From: Planctomycetaceae bacterium
Lineage (GTDB): Bacteria > Planctomycetota > Planctomycetia > Planctomycetales > Planctomycetaceae
DNA length: 10,588 bases
NCBI GenBank assembly: GCA_020426085.1
Contig: JAGQQP010000095.1
Coordinates: 1-10,588, forward strand
Direction: 5' to 3'
The position numbers and the translations under genes were made by a program. The notes under the pieces were generated by a model. That model searched no databases. It saw nothing but the letters and a program-made list of their open reading frames with translations, and was not told where the DNA came from. Positions within the stretch are counted from its first letter, which is position 1. Each line of letters opens with the position of its first letter. Positions 1-7,323 of the stretch are shown piece by piece.

Positions 1-228
1 ACGGAACTGGATTCTCTGTTAAAGAAGCTGAAGATGGAACCCCGCGATTTAATGCGGAAAGGGGAAGATGTCTATCGGGACTTGAAGCTGGCAGAGAAGG
101 AACTCTCACGGGAGGCAGCGATCGAACTGATGATTGCGCATCCCAAAATGATTGAACGCCCGATTGTGGTGAAAGGCAGACAAGCCGTGCTCGGACGTCC
201 TCCCGAGAATGTAAAAGAACTGCTCTGA
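1..228 (+). CDS. arsC: Arsenate reductase, glutaredoxin-type ArsC (3' end only)
   Basis: This is the last 75 codons of a gene that begins before the window; the frame is open from base 1 to the TGA at 226-228. The family reduces arsenate to arsenite in the cytoplasm with glutathione/glutaredoxin, using an N-terminal cysteine that lies outside the window. What can be seen is the family's C-terminal half: a helix with LMRKGEDVYRDL, then LMIAHPKMIERPIVV and the closing GRPPENVKELL. The IERPIVV...GRPPE pattern is highly typical of ArsC/YfgD-like proteins. Full-length members are about 115-120 residues, so roughly 40 residues are missing. Because the active-site cysteine is not visible, a related Spx/YffB-like member without arsenate activity cannot be excluded. 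There is no ars operon context in view: the next gene runs in the opposite direction. Confidence 0.85.
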   Translation, partial: TELDSLLKKLKMEPRDLMRKGEDVYRDLKLAEKELSREAAIELMIAHPKMIERPIVVKGRQAVLGRPPENVKELL

Positions 229-248
229 TTCTCTGTGGAGGAGAATCA
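226..248. terminator. Inverted repeat between convergent genes, possible weak terminator
   Basis: An 8-bp perfect inverted repeat (TGATTCTC, 7-nt loop, GAGAATCA) starts at the arsC stop codon and sits in the 33-bp gap between two convergent genes. The position suits a shared 3' hairpin. Neither strand shows a clear T-tract after the stem, so intrinsic termination is doubtful; it may only mark or protect transcript ends. Confidence 0.3.
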
Positions 249-261
249 TCGGTCGTAGAGA

Positions 262-915
262 TTACAGCACATTACGCCCGATCAGCAAGCCGATGGAGAA
301 TGTCAGCGCTCCAAAAGTGATCAGAAGAATCACCCAGGTGATGGTTGGTAACTCAAATCGGGCGGAGCGTTTCAGTCTGTTCTTCTTCTTTTCTGCCAGC
401 ACTCCTGCTGCTCGTTTCTGCGCGAGGCTTGCCAGATTCGAGAGTTCCTCAGCATGGTCGACTTCGCTTTGATTTGGAGATTCAGCAGGTAACTGACTGA
501 CGGGCACCGCCTGATTCTCTGGTGCCGTTGATACATGAACCGGTTCCGGCTGCCGTGGAGGCTCAGAGGCGGGGATTGATTTCACCGGAATCGCTTTGAA
601 TGCTTCCTCCGGAATCGCGTTGCGCTCTGAAATTTGTGCCGGGGCTGACGGAGCCAGTGACTCCTGTTTCGGCTCAGAAATCTTCTGTTTGTCGAGCGTG
701 ACATTGGCGCCGATCGCTGCCAGCTCATCCAGAGCGTTGGCGAGTTCTGCGTCTTTCAGATCGAGCCGCGGTTGTGGTATCGGTGCGACTTCGCCATCCA
801 GTCCGGGGACACGGACGGATAATCCACAGGTAGGACAATCGACCACCTCTCCCGCTTTGGAACGCGAGATCCCCATCAATTGATCGCAATGTTGGCATCG
901 AAATTTAATCGGCAT
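262..915 (-). CDS. Zinc-ribbon protein with C-terminal membrane anchor, function unknown
   Basis: A 217-residue protein that I cannot name. Residues 1-37 form a small zinc ribbon with two CxxC pairs, C7-x-x-C10 and C27-x-x-C30, in the pattern FRCQHC...VVDCPTCG followed by VRVPG. Residues 38-185 are rich in Pro, Glu, Ala and Ser and look disordered, apart from a short helical stretch around LDELAAIGANV. A basic patch (EKKKNRLKRSAR) precedes one hydrophobic segment at about 191-215, so the protein is probably tail-anchored with the zinc ribbon in the cytoplasm. The same architecture recurs in hypothetical proteins of planctomycetes (my recollection of the phylum, not searched here). The ATG at 915 is the first codon before the zinc ribbon; its ribosome-binding site is poor (AAAGAAC). 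It converges on arsC and diverges from the oxidoreductase, so it is probably transcribed alone. No substrate or partner can be inferred. Confidence 0.8.
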   Translation of the reverse strand: MPIKFRCQHCDQLMGISRSKAGEVVDCPTCGLSVRVPGLDGEVAPIPQPRLDLKDAELANALDELAAIGANVTLDKQKISEPKQESLAPSAPAQISERNAIPEEAFKAIPVKSIPASEPPRQPEPVHVSTAPENQAVPVSQLPAESPNQSEVDHAEELSNLASLAQKRAAGVLAEKKKNRLKRSARFELPTITWVILLITFGALTFSIGLLIGRNVL

Positions 916-1013
916 GCTGCAAGTTCTTTATTGGATTAACATAACGACTGTTGAAAGCGCTCCAGATACATTCCATTCACTGAACCGGAAATCCATCGGA
1001 AATGACGGTCAAC

Positions 1014-1041
1014 GGTACTCAACTTTAGGGATTGGTACTCA
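1014..1041 (+). repeat. Short direct repeat GGTACTCA x2 in divergent promoter region
   Basis: The 8-mer GGTACTCA occurs at 1014-1021 and again at 1034-1041, exactly 20 bp apart, about two helical turns. It lies some 65-100 bp upstream of the extended -10 element of the oxidoreductase gene and about 100 bp upstream of the start of the opposite gene. It could be a paired operator half-site. An 8-bp repeat in a 283-bp spacer is not statistically compelling by itself. Confidence 0.25.
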
Positions 1042-1102
1042 TAAAATGTGACAGAAATGCGTAATGTATGTAGAATGACAGGATATTTTCAGTATTGTTA
1101 TC

Positions 1103-1111
1103 TGTTATAAT
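1103..1111 (+). promoter_or_regulatory. Extended -10 promoter (TGTTATAAT) for the Gfo/Idh/MocA gene
   Basis: A perfect TATAAT hexamer at 1106-1111 is preceded at the right distance by TG (1103-1104), giving an extended -10 element. No good -35 box is present; the best match 16 bp upstream is TATTTT at 1084-1089. Extended -10 promoters often work without a strong -35. Transcription would begin near 1118 and give a leader of about 80 nt before the GTG at 1199. The surrounding 1041-1140 stretch is visibly AT-rich compared with the genes around it. Confidence 0.5.
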
Positions 1112-1186
1112 AAACACTGAGTTGTTGAGAATAAATCCATGATTGGGAACAATTTCAAAAGTTCCCATTTCACAGGGAGTTAACAC

Positions 1187-1192
1187 AAGAGG
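1187..1192 (+). promoter_or_regulatory. Ribosome-binding site AAGAGG fixing a GTG start
   Basis: AAGAGG lies 6 nt before the GTG at 1199. There is no ATG in frame between here and the Tat motif at residues 12-17 of the protein, so this site decides the start. Confidence 0.6.
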
Positions 1193-1198
1193 TTTTAA

Positions 1199-2512
1199 GT
1201 GGACGTAGAAGAATTTCTGAAACGAGACGTCAATCGCAGACAGTTTCTGGATCGCAGTGCACGCAATGCAGCGGGGATGGCAGCCGGAGTGGTGGGCCTG
1301 GCAAGTAATCTTGCACGCGCTGAATCTTCGCCTAACGAACGGGTTGTACTGGCGGGGATCGGCGTTCGCGGACAGGGGAAATTCCTGACTTCCAGCATGG
1401 CCGAATTCCCGGATGTGCGTGTTAAGACCATCTGCGATGTCGATGAATCGGTCGCACCAGCGGCTATCAAATCGATCGAAAAAGGGCAGGGAGTCGCTCC
1501 CGAGTTCATCACCGATTTCCGCCGTATCCTGGATGACCCGGAAATTGACGGCGTAGTCATCGCGACCCCCGATCACTGGCATGCGCTCATGGCAATTATG
1601 GCCTGCCAGGCGGGAAAAGATGTTTATGTGGAAAAACCGGTTTCCCATAATCTCAACGAAGGTCTGAAAATTATTGAAGCGGCCAGGAAACACCAGCGCG
1701 TCGTTCAATCCGGCATTCATCAACGCAGTGGTTCCCACTTTCAGTCCGCCGTCGATTTTGTTCAGAGTGGAAAACTGGGGGAAGTCAAACTGGCGAAGGC
1801 CTGGATCATTCATCGTCGCAAACCCATCGGTAAAAAGAAAAATACCACCGTCCCTGCCGGCGTGAATTATGATCTCTGGCTGGGGCCCGCCGCCAGTCGT
1901 CCCTTTAACCCGAATCGCTTTCACTATAACTGGCACTGGTTCTGGGATTACGGGACCGGCGAAATGGGAAACTGGGGCGTCCACATGCTGGACATTGCCC
2001 GCTGGGGACTGGGAGTCGATCTGCCTGAGCGAATCTCTGCGTCAGGAGGAAAATATTTCTTCAACGATGATCAGGAAACACCGGACACCCAGGTCGTTCA
2101 ATACAGTTATGCTGACAAAACGATTGTCTGGGAACATCGTCTCTGGAGCACGCATGGTATGGAAGGCCGAAATGCGGCAGCGGCATTTTATGGGGATAAA
2201 GGCACGCTGGTCGTCGATCGTGGCGGCTGGAAAGTCTATGACCAGAAAGACGCTGCTACTTCCGGGACCAGCGACCAGGCGACAACCCACCATCGAAACT
2301 TCATCGATTGTATCAAAACCCGCAAAACGCCGACTTCAGATATTGAGATCGGTCATATCTCCAGCGCGCTATGCCATCTGGGAAATGTGGCGTTTCGTGC
2401 CGGTCAGGAAATTCAGTTTGATACCCGACTCAATCAGATTGTCGGTAACGAACAGGCCAATGCACTTCTCGGTCGTGAATATCGATCCGAATGGGAACTG
2501 CCTCAAGTCTGA
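1199..2512 (+). CDS. Gfo/Idh/MocA family oxidoreductase with Tat signal
   Basis: A 437-residue NAD(P)-dependent sugar or polyol oxidoreductase. Residues 1-45 form a twin-arginine export signal: NRRQFL at 12-17, a hydrophobic stretch AAGMAAGVVGLASNLA, then a probable cleavage site after ARA. The mature protein starts a Rossmann fold with VVLAGIGVRGQG (residues 49-60, GxGxxG). IATPDHWHA at 121-129 and the family signature DVYVEKPVSHN (E145, K146, P147) follow, where the lysine is the conserved catalytic/cofactor-contacting residue. The C-terminal domain contains GEMGNWGVHMLDIARW (254-269), with the usual conserved histidine at 262. Length is typical. Tat export implies folding and cofactor loading in the cytoplasm before transport to the periplasm, as known for glucose-fructose oxidoreductase. 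The substrate cannot be told; planctomycetes carry many paralogues, thought to serve polysaccharide breakdown. It stands alone, with its own promoter and terminator. Confidence 0.92.
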   Translation: MDVEEFLKRDVNRRQFLDRSARNAAGMAAGVVGLASNLARAESSPNERVVLAGIGVRGQGKFLTSSMAEFPDVRVKTICDVDESVAPAAIKSIEKGQGVAPEFITDFRRILDDPEIDGVVIATPDHWHALMAIMACQAGKDVYVEKPVSHNLNEGLKIIEAARKHQRVVQSGIHQRSGSHFQSAVDFVQSGKLGEVKLAKAWIIHRRKPIGKKKNTTVPAGVNYDLWLGPAASRPFNPNRFHYNWHWFWDYGTGEMGNWGVHMLDIARWGLGVDLPERISASGGKYFFNDDQETPDTQVVQYSYADKTIVWEHRLWSTHGMEGRNAAAAFYGDKGTLVVDRGGWKVYDQKDAATSGTSDQATTHHRNFIDCIKTRKTPTSDIEIGHISSALCHLGNVAFRAGQEIQFDTRLNQIVGNEQANALLGREYRSEWELPQV

Positions 2513-2540
2513 GTCCCGGCGAATCCGTCTGCAAAAAATA

Positions 2541-2577
2541 AAACATCCTGACAGCCGGAACTGTCAGGATGTTTTTT
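2541..2577. terminator. Bidirectional intrinsic terminator
   Basis: A 14-bp perfect stem (AAACATCCTGACAG at 2541-2554 pairing with CTGTCAGGATGTTT at 2561-2574) closes a 6-nt loop, CCGGAA. On the plus strand the stem runs into TTTTTT (2572-2577). On the minus strand it runs into a TTTTATTTTTT-like tract (the A-rich 2533-2543). It lies 28 bp after the oxidoreductase stop and 25 bp beyond the tadC stop, so one hairpin should end both convergent transcripts. Confidence 0.9.
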
Positions 2578-2602
2578 AAGTTAAGAGACGATCTGCCTGA
2601 GA

Positions 2603-3715
2603 TTAAGGGCCACCAACCTGCTGGAACATATCGGTGGTATTGTTCAAGCTGTCGCGACCTCCGGAATGGAAGAAGTCGGAGAGTTCCACAATCGCGGGAC
2701 CAAGCAGAAAGATGTAAATGGCCGGCATCAGACAGAGTACCGTCGGGAACAACAGTTTAAATGTCGCTTTGTTGGCTTTTTCATCTGCCCGCTGTGACAG
2801 ACTTTCACGCATGTTATCACTGTATTCCTGCAGGGCTGAAGTCACATTCGTACCCATCTGATCTGTCTGAATCAGCAGCGCTGCGAAGGAGTGCACTTCC
2901 GGTACGTCGATACGTTTACTGAAATTAGCGAGTGCCTGCGAGAAGGTTCCGATCGAAGATTGTTCAATCACGATTTTCAATTCATGAGCCAGCGCCGGAT
3001 AAACCTTGGCCAGTTCACGGATAATTTTCTTTAAGGCATGCGGTACGGTCATCCCCTGAGACACGCACATGTTGAGCATGTCCAGCATGTCGGGGATCCC
3101 CTGTTCGATTTCACTTCTACGGTCAGATGCTTTACCGGTGACAACCAGGAACGGGACCGCCCAGACCAGGATCGGTACGATGAGCATGGCTACAAGAATC
3201 GGGATTTCAAAACGTTCGGGAGCAAGCAGTAATACAACAGCAAACAACAGCAGTGTTCCCATGATGGAAACAAATCGGATTGCTGAGAAATTATGTAACG
3301 CGTGAGGCTGGTAATAACCTGCTGCCTGTAATTCTTTTTTCGTTTTAGCACGACGCTCTTCTGACTCGGGCATCATCTCAGCCAGAGCGGGAGTCGCCGA
3401 ACCGAAGATGTAATCATCACCGCCCATGGACGGCACATCGCCGGCTTCGATGGGAGGTAATGTAGAAGCAGTCTGCTTTTTCGTATTGATCTCTGAAAAC
3501 AGCTGGCGATGTTCCCAGGTCGCAGCAGTTGCACTGGCAGAGGTCGTAGAGGGAGCCAGAGAAGCACGTTCCGGTTGAGCCTCTAATTCCTGCTGCTCAC
3601 GTTTGGGTTCTTCCGTCTTCGGATTCCGCTTACGGATGATACGAAACAACATCCATAAGATGATCAGACCACAAATCGTATAGAAGATGGAAATGGTAAT
3701 AGTTGGTGTAAACAT
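2603..3715 (-). CDS. tadC: TadC, Tad pilus inner-membrane platform protein
   Basis: A 370-residue GspF-like (T2SSF domain) membrane protein, the last gene of the pilus operon. With TadB it would form the inner-membrane platform on which the TadA ATPase acts. Residues 6-25 are a first membrane segment. Residues 27-125 are an unusually long charged and Ala/Ser/Thr-rich linker, and 146-165 and 171-192 are two more membrane segments. The T2SSF domain spans about 205-335, with IPDMLDMLNMCVSQGMTVPHAL followed by SFAALLIQTDQMGTNVTSAL. A final hydrophobic stretch, LLFPTVLCLMPAIYIFLLGPAIV, is typical of TadC, and a short polar tail ends in GGP. The ATG at 3715 has GAGGG 7 nt upstream. The 48-nt gap after tadB contains a 5-bp GCCAG/CTGGC hairpin (3728-3740) just before that site, which could tune translation. 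Confidence 0.9.
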   Translation of the reverse strand: MFTPTITISIFYTICGLIILWMLFRIIRKRNPKTEEPKREQQELEAQPERASLAPSTTSASATAATWEHRQLFSEINTKKQTASTLPPIEAGDVPSMGGDDYIFGSATPALAEMMPESEERRAKTKKELQAAGYYQPHALHNFSAIRFVSIMGTLLLFAVVLLLAPERFEIPILVAMLIVPILVWAVPFLVVTGKASDRRSEIEQGIPDMLDMLNMCVSQGMTVPHALKKIIRELAKVYPALAHELKIVIEQSSIGTFSQALANFSKRIDVPEVHSFAALLIQTDQMGTNVTSALQEYSDNMRESLSQRADEKANKATFKLLFPTVLCLMPAIYIFLLGPAIVELSDFFHSGGRDSLNNTTDMFQQVGGP

Positions 3716-3763
3716 GGGATTACCCTCGCCAGTTTCTGGCAGGTTTCAAATAAATCTTTGTTA

Positions 3764-4621
3764 TCAGCTACGTTGACTGGTTTTCAAAACTCTCAAGACC
3801 CACAGAGAGCCGATGACCTGTAACGCGATAGCGGTAAACGTTGCACCACGCCCCCAGGAAGAAGCCATCAAGGTCGTCAGGTATGTCGGGTCCCGTAAGA
3901 TGAAGAACCCTAAAATCAGTGGTGGCAGTAAAATCATCAGTACCGCGGTGGCACGACTACCGGCCGTTGCAGTACGCAGACGTCCCAGGAACAATACACG
4001 GTCGCGAATGGTTCGTGCCAGACGTTCCAGAACTTTCACCAGGTCTCCCCCGGTTTCCTGATGGACGATCAATGCCATCGAAAGAATGTTCAGACTCGCG
4101 ACGCCCGTTCGCTCATATAAGCCGTCCAGAGCGGCCTTCATGGAAACACCCATCTGCAAACGACGCGATGCTTCCTGCAGTTCATCTCCCAGTGGAGCAG
4201 GTGTTTTTTCAGCCACACTGATGAAACAATGTGTCAGGCTGCGGCCTGTTTTCGCGGCACGCGCAAGTTCGTCGATCATGTCGGACAGCTGGTCATTAAT
4301 CTTTTTCTGTCGGCGTGACCTGCTGAAGATCAGATATCCGATTGGCGCCATTCCCCCCACCATAAAGGCAATTGAAGTGGAAAGAAAATTTTCCTGTAGA
4401 ATGAAAATCAGACCACCAGCCAGCATGGAGCTGATCAGGCAGAGAAACAGGATGACACCTGGATTGGCTTCAACACCGGAGTGGACGATCAGTTCATCGA
4501 AGCCGCCATTTAAACGGTTTCCAAGCTGCTTTGAATCGCTGACGGCGTACCGGTCCTGATCGCGGAGAATCTCCGAAAAGTCTTCCAGCTTTTTTGTATT
4601 GATTGCGGACTCCGTGGCCAT
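3764..4621 (-). CDS. tadB: TadB, Tad pilus inner-membrane platform protein
   Basis: A 285-residue T2SSF-domain protein, paralogous to TadC. A polar N-terminus of about 54 residues is followed by two membrane segments at about 56-76 and 84-100. A basic loop (SRSRRQKK) leads into the cytoplasmic helical domain DQLSDMIDELARAAKTGRSL...VAEKTPAPLGDELQEASRRLQMG (about 109-158). The conserved MALIVHQETGGDLVKVLERLARTIRDR (182-207) comes next, then membrane segments at about 226-243 and 262-280. Order and motifs match TadB. The ATG at 4621 has AGGAG 8 nt upstream, lying inside the last codons of tadA, and only 5 nt separate the two reading frames. Translation of tadA and tadB is therefore probably coupled, which fits their joint work in the assembly motor. 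Confidence 0.93.
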   Translation of the reverse strand: MATESAINTKKLEDFSEILRDQDRYAVSDSKQLGNRLNGGFDELIVHSGVEANPGVILFLCLISSMLAGGLIFILQENFLSTSIAFMVGGMAPIGYLIFSRSRRQKKINDQLSDMIDELARAAKTGRSLTHCFISVAEKTPAPLGDELQEASRRLQMGVSMKAALDGLYERTGVASLNILSMALIVHQETGGDLVKVLERLARTIRDRVLFLGRLRTATAGSRATAVLMILLPPLILGFFILRDPTYLTTLMASSWGRGATFTAIALQVIGSLWVLRVLKTSQRS

Positions 4622-4626
4622 GTTGA

Positions 4627-5988
4627 TTACTCCTGTCCATCCTGTTGATCGGTTTGACTGTCATCGGTGAGTTTCAGTTCACGGGCGTGGAACAGCGCTT
4701 CGCAGTCGTCGAAGTTGGTCTGTGTTAACCAGTTCATCGCCACGGGATGATGGCCGGTAGCATAGAAGGCACCATGCACGTGACCATTTTTCTCGACGCC
4801 GGTAATTCGAAAGACAAACAGGTCTTCCACCATGTATTCGCCGTTCTGAAAACCGATCAGTTCCGAGATACGCATCACTTTTCGCTCACCATTCGGGAGA
4901 CGGCTGATGTGGACCAGCAGGTGAACCGCCGATGCGATATACCGTCGGGCAATCGAGTTCGGAAGGTCAGCACCTGATAACGCGATCATCAGTTCCAGAC
5001 GGTCCAGTGCGTCGCGGGTATCGTTGGCGTGGACGGTACTCATCGAACCATCGTGACCCGTATTCATCGCCTGTAGCATTTCGAGCACCTCACCACCGCG
5101 GGATTCCCCCACGATCACCCGGTCAGGACGCATTCGCAGACTGTTCTTCAACAGGTCGCGCTGGTTGATTTCCCCCTGTCCTTCGATGTTGGAAGGGCGG
5201 GCTTCCAGTGAAACGACGTCCGGTTGCTGCAACTGCAGTTCCGCCGTCTGTTCAATGGTCACAATACGTTCCTTGCTGGAAATATAACGACTCAAATTAT
5301 TCAGCAGCGTTGTTTTACCGGCACCAGTACCACCACTAATCAGAATATTGAGGCGTCCATGAACGGCCATCTCAAGAAAGCGGGCCATATCCGGCGCTAA
5401 TGATCCTTTTTTGACCATGTCGTCAAATAACAGAGCCTGGGTACGAAAACGACGAATCGAAAGAGTAGGGCCTTTCAGAGCCAGTGGTGGAATCACCGCG
5501 TTCAGACGGGAACCATCGGGAAGTTTGGCGTCGACCATCGGTGAAACTTCATCGATACGACGACCGGCCCGCCCGACCAGGCGATGGATCAGCTGCAGTA
5601 AGTGTTCATCGTCAGCAAAACTGATGTCGGTCTCTTCCAGCAGACCATTACGTTCTACGAACACTCGGTCGGCTCCGTTAACCAGCACATCGCTGATGTC
5701 CGGGTCGCTCATCAATGGTTCCAGGGGACCAAACCCATAAATTTCATCCAGGATTTCCCGAACCATGATATCGCGGTTTGACTGATCGAGGGCTATGTCC
5801 TGCTGCATGCAGAGATGCTCTGCCAGGCCACGCAGTTTGATACGCAACTCTTCTTCAGGCAATTCTCCGGCCTTGGAAAAGTCGATGGCGTCTACCATCT
5901 GATGATGCAGTTGTGTCTTGAGCCTCTGGAAGGCTTTTTTAGCATCAGCATTAGGATTGGCTACGGTTGTTTCGCTCTGTAATACCAT
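4627..5988 (-). CDS. tadA: TadA/CpaF, Tad pilus secretion ATPase
   Basis: A cytoplasmic hexameric secretion ATPase of the CpaF/VirB11 type that would drive pilin assembly. Numbered from the ATG I prefer (453 residues), the N-terminal domain includes EILDEIYGFGPLEPLM at about 78-93 and LPDGSRLNAVIPP, which are family hallmarks. Walker A is GGTGAGKTT at 219-227. The Asp box reads IEQTAELQLQQP (from about 245) where most relatives have IEDTAELQLQQ. The Walker B region reads VIVGESRGGE (292-301) and the His box STVHAN (317-322). Start choice: a GTG at 6000 would add four residues, but GGAGAG at 5993-5998 sits 4 nt before the ATG at 5988 and overlaps that GTG, so the ATG is more likely. It lies 14 nt after the TadG-like gene and 5 nt before tadB. 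Confidence 0.95.
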   Translation of the reverse strand: MVLQSETTVANPNADAKKAFQRLKTQLHHQMVDAIDFSKAGELPEEELRIKLRGLAEHLCMQQDIALDQSNRDIMVREILDEIYGFGPLEPLMSDPDISDVLVNGADRVFVERNGLLEETDISFADDEHLLQLIHRLVGRAGRRIDEVSPMVDAKLPDGSRLNAVIPPLALKGPTLSIRRFRTQALLFDDMVKKGSLAPDMARFLEMAVHGRLNILISGGTGAGKTTLLNNLSRYISSKERIVTIEQTAELQLQQPDVVSLEARPSNIEGQGEINQRDLLKNSLRMRPDRVIVGESRGGEVLEMLQAMNTGHDGSMSTVHANDTRDALDRLELMIALSGADLPNSIARRYIASAVHLLVHISRLPNGERKVMRISELIGFQNGEYMVEDLFVFRITGVEKNGHVHGAFYATGHHPVAMNWLTQTNFDDCEALFHARELKLTDDSQTDQQDGQE

Positions 5989-5998
5989 GGAACTCTCC
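5989..5998 (-). promoter_or_regulatory. Ribosome-binding site GGAGAG choosing the tadA ATG
   Basis: On the minus strand GGAGAG (5998-5993) is followed by four bases and then ATG (5988-5986). The competing GTG at 6000 overlaps this site and has only GGTTAAGG upstream, so the shorter TadA is favoured. Confidence 0.55.
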
Positions 5999-6002
5999 AC
6001 CC

Positions 6003-7262
6003 TTAACGGGTCAGATAAAGCTTGTAAATGTATTTATTGGTAACTGGTTTTGATGTGTCTGTCGCCTGTTTCAGATCCGGTTTGGATTGATCGGCAGATG
6101 GATCTGATTCCGGATGTGCCAGAATCGCTGTACGTGTCGTGAGTACTCCGGGTTGCAGGATGATTTCGATGGTCTGATTTTCAACTTTCTTGACAGACAT
6201 GATTCGCCCTGCCACCAGGTTCGTGCAGTCTGCCGTTCCGTCATATTTCTGACTGGAAGCGGTGACCTGGTCATATAAAAAACAGATGCGACACTGTCCG
6301 AGCATCGACTTGAAGGCATCCTGTTCCGCATTTTCAAAATCGGGACTGCAATGTACGTGAAGCGGGGTTCCGTTTAACAGCAGTTCCCCGTGAAAGTGTT
6401 TTAAATCGTTTCTGGTGATTCCTGAAAGTATCTGACGAACAATCGGTTCCGATTTTAAATCAGAACCAAAATCCAGAAGCTGCATATTGGCGTCTGTGAT
6501 TTCCCCCCGTCGTGGTTTACCGGTCAGAATAATTTCCGGGATGCCGTCCGAACCGCGGCTGACGGTTTTCGTTTCAGGGTTGAAACGATATTCGTCTTTC
6601 CCCCGTTTCTGGTTGATCTGAAGTTCCCAGGTTTCAGTCTGCTTTCCTGTCGGATCGTTTTTCAAAATCGCCAGGGGATAAGCGGGTACAGGAACATTCT
6701 CAAAAGGACGGACACCCACGACATGATTGTCCAGCGTCGCTTCGATTTGTGCGCCGGCCCTGCCCAGATCGGTATGAGTCAGGTCTGACATGAAATCCGC
6801 CACCGGATTCGCCAGTCGACTGGATTTGAGTGTTTTAATCTGGATGCTCTGTGGCTCGTGATCGGTCTGCAGGAACTTCCTCAACCCTGACTCTTCAACA
6901 GGAACTAACTTCCCGAAGAGCAGGTTATCGCCTTTGGTGAGATTGATTCCAATTTGCTGGCCGGCAACGGTATTCAGTTTCAGAGCCTGATTGGCTGACG
7001 TTTCTGCCCGTTCCATCAGCAGGTTATAGTCCGGTTTTTCTTTCAGGAGTTCATCGGAAACCAAATGGTGTCCGGCTGCCAGAGCTGCTGTCTCCACACA
7101 GGTGGTGACTTCCAGCGAAGCCGCGTCCAGCCATAGTCGATTCACAATCAGCGCAATGCCCGTCATAACGGCAAGCAGCACAATCGCAGCCAGAGGGGTA
7201 ATCACCCCCCGGCGTGCAATTGCTTGCGGTTTTGTGAACGGAATTTTCTGGACACGTTTCAT
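6003..7262 (-). CDS. TadG-like pilus assembly protein (TadE/TadG family N-terminus)
   Basis: A 419-residue protein with one N-terminal membrane anchor and a large periplasmic part. After a basic start, ARRGVITPLAAIVLLAVMTGIALIVNRLWLDAASLEVTTCVETAALAAGH-type sequence (residues 17-65) matches the putative Flp-pilus TadE/G N-terminal domain. It has the membrane helix at about 20-41, then the helix that normally reads as an array of A-rich turns ending in DAAALA; here that end is VETAALA. The remaining 350 residues are mostly beta-rich and polar, and I recognise no von Willebrand A or MIDAS motif such as some TadG proteins carry. TadG is needed for Flp pilus biogenesis in Aggregatibacter, with no defined enzymatic role. 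It sits between cpaB and tadA, where the secretin and tadZ genes often lie. The ATG at 7262 has no clear Shine-Dalgarno. The name is family-level only. Confidence 0.75.
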   Translation of the reverse strand: MKRVQKIPFTKPQAIARRGVITPLAAIVLLAVMTGIALIVNRLWLDAASLEVTTCVETAALAAGHHLVSDELLKEKPDYNLLMERAETSANQALKLNTVAGQQIGINLTKGDNLLFGKLVPVEESGLRKFLQTDHEPQSIQIKTLKSSRLANPVADFMSDLTHTDLGRAGAQIEATLDNHVVGVRPFENVPVPAYPLAILKNDPTGKQTETWELQINQKRGKDEYRFNPETKTVSRGSDGIPEIILTGKPRRGEITDANMQLLDFGSDLKSEPIVRQILSGITRNDLKHFHGELLLNGTPLHVHCSPDFENAEQDAFKSMLGQCRICFLYDQVTASSQKYDGTADCTNLVAGRIMSVKKVENQTIEIILQPGVLTTRTAILAHPESDPSADQSKPDLKQATDTSKPVTNKYIYKLYLTR

Positions 7263-7323
7263 GATTCTGAACTTAAGTCTTTAATAACAGAATGCACAGG
7301 CTGGTAAATGAATCCCTGATTTC

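Noticed and set aside
1025..1984. A 319-codon open frame on the minus strand, opposite the oxidoreductase gene
   Set aside because: It overlaps a Gfo/Idh/MocA gene with clear motifs, promoter and ribosome-binding site. Its own translation shows no family motif, and it looks like a stop-free antisense shadow.
1869..2579. A 236-codon plus-strand frame overlapping the end of the oxidoreductase and the terminator
   Set aside because: It is in another frame of the same gene, reads through the terminator hairpin, and resembles no known protein.
4086..4559. A 157-codon plus-strand frame opposite tadB
   Set aside because: The minus-strand frame encodes an unmistakable TadB with a good ribosome-binding site; the antisense frame is incidental.
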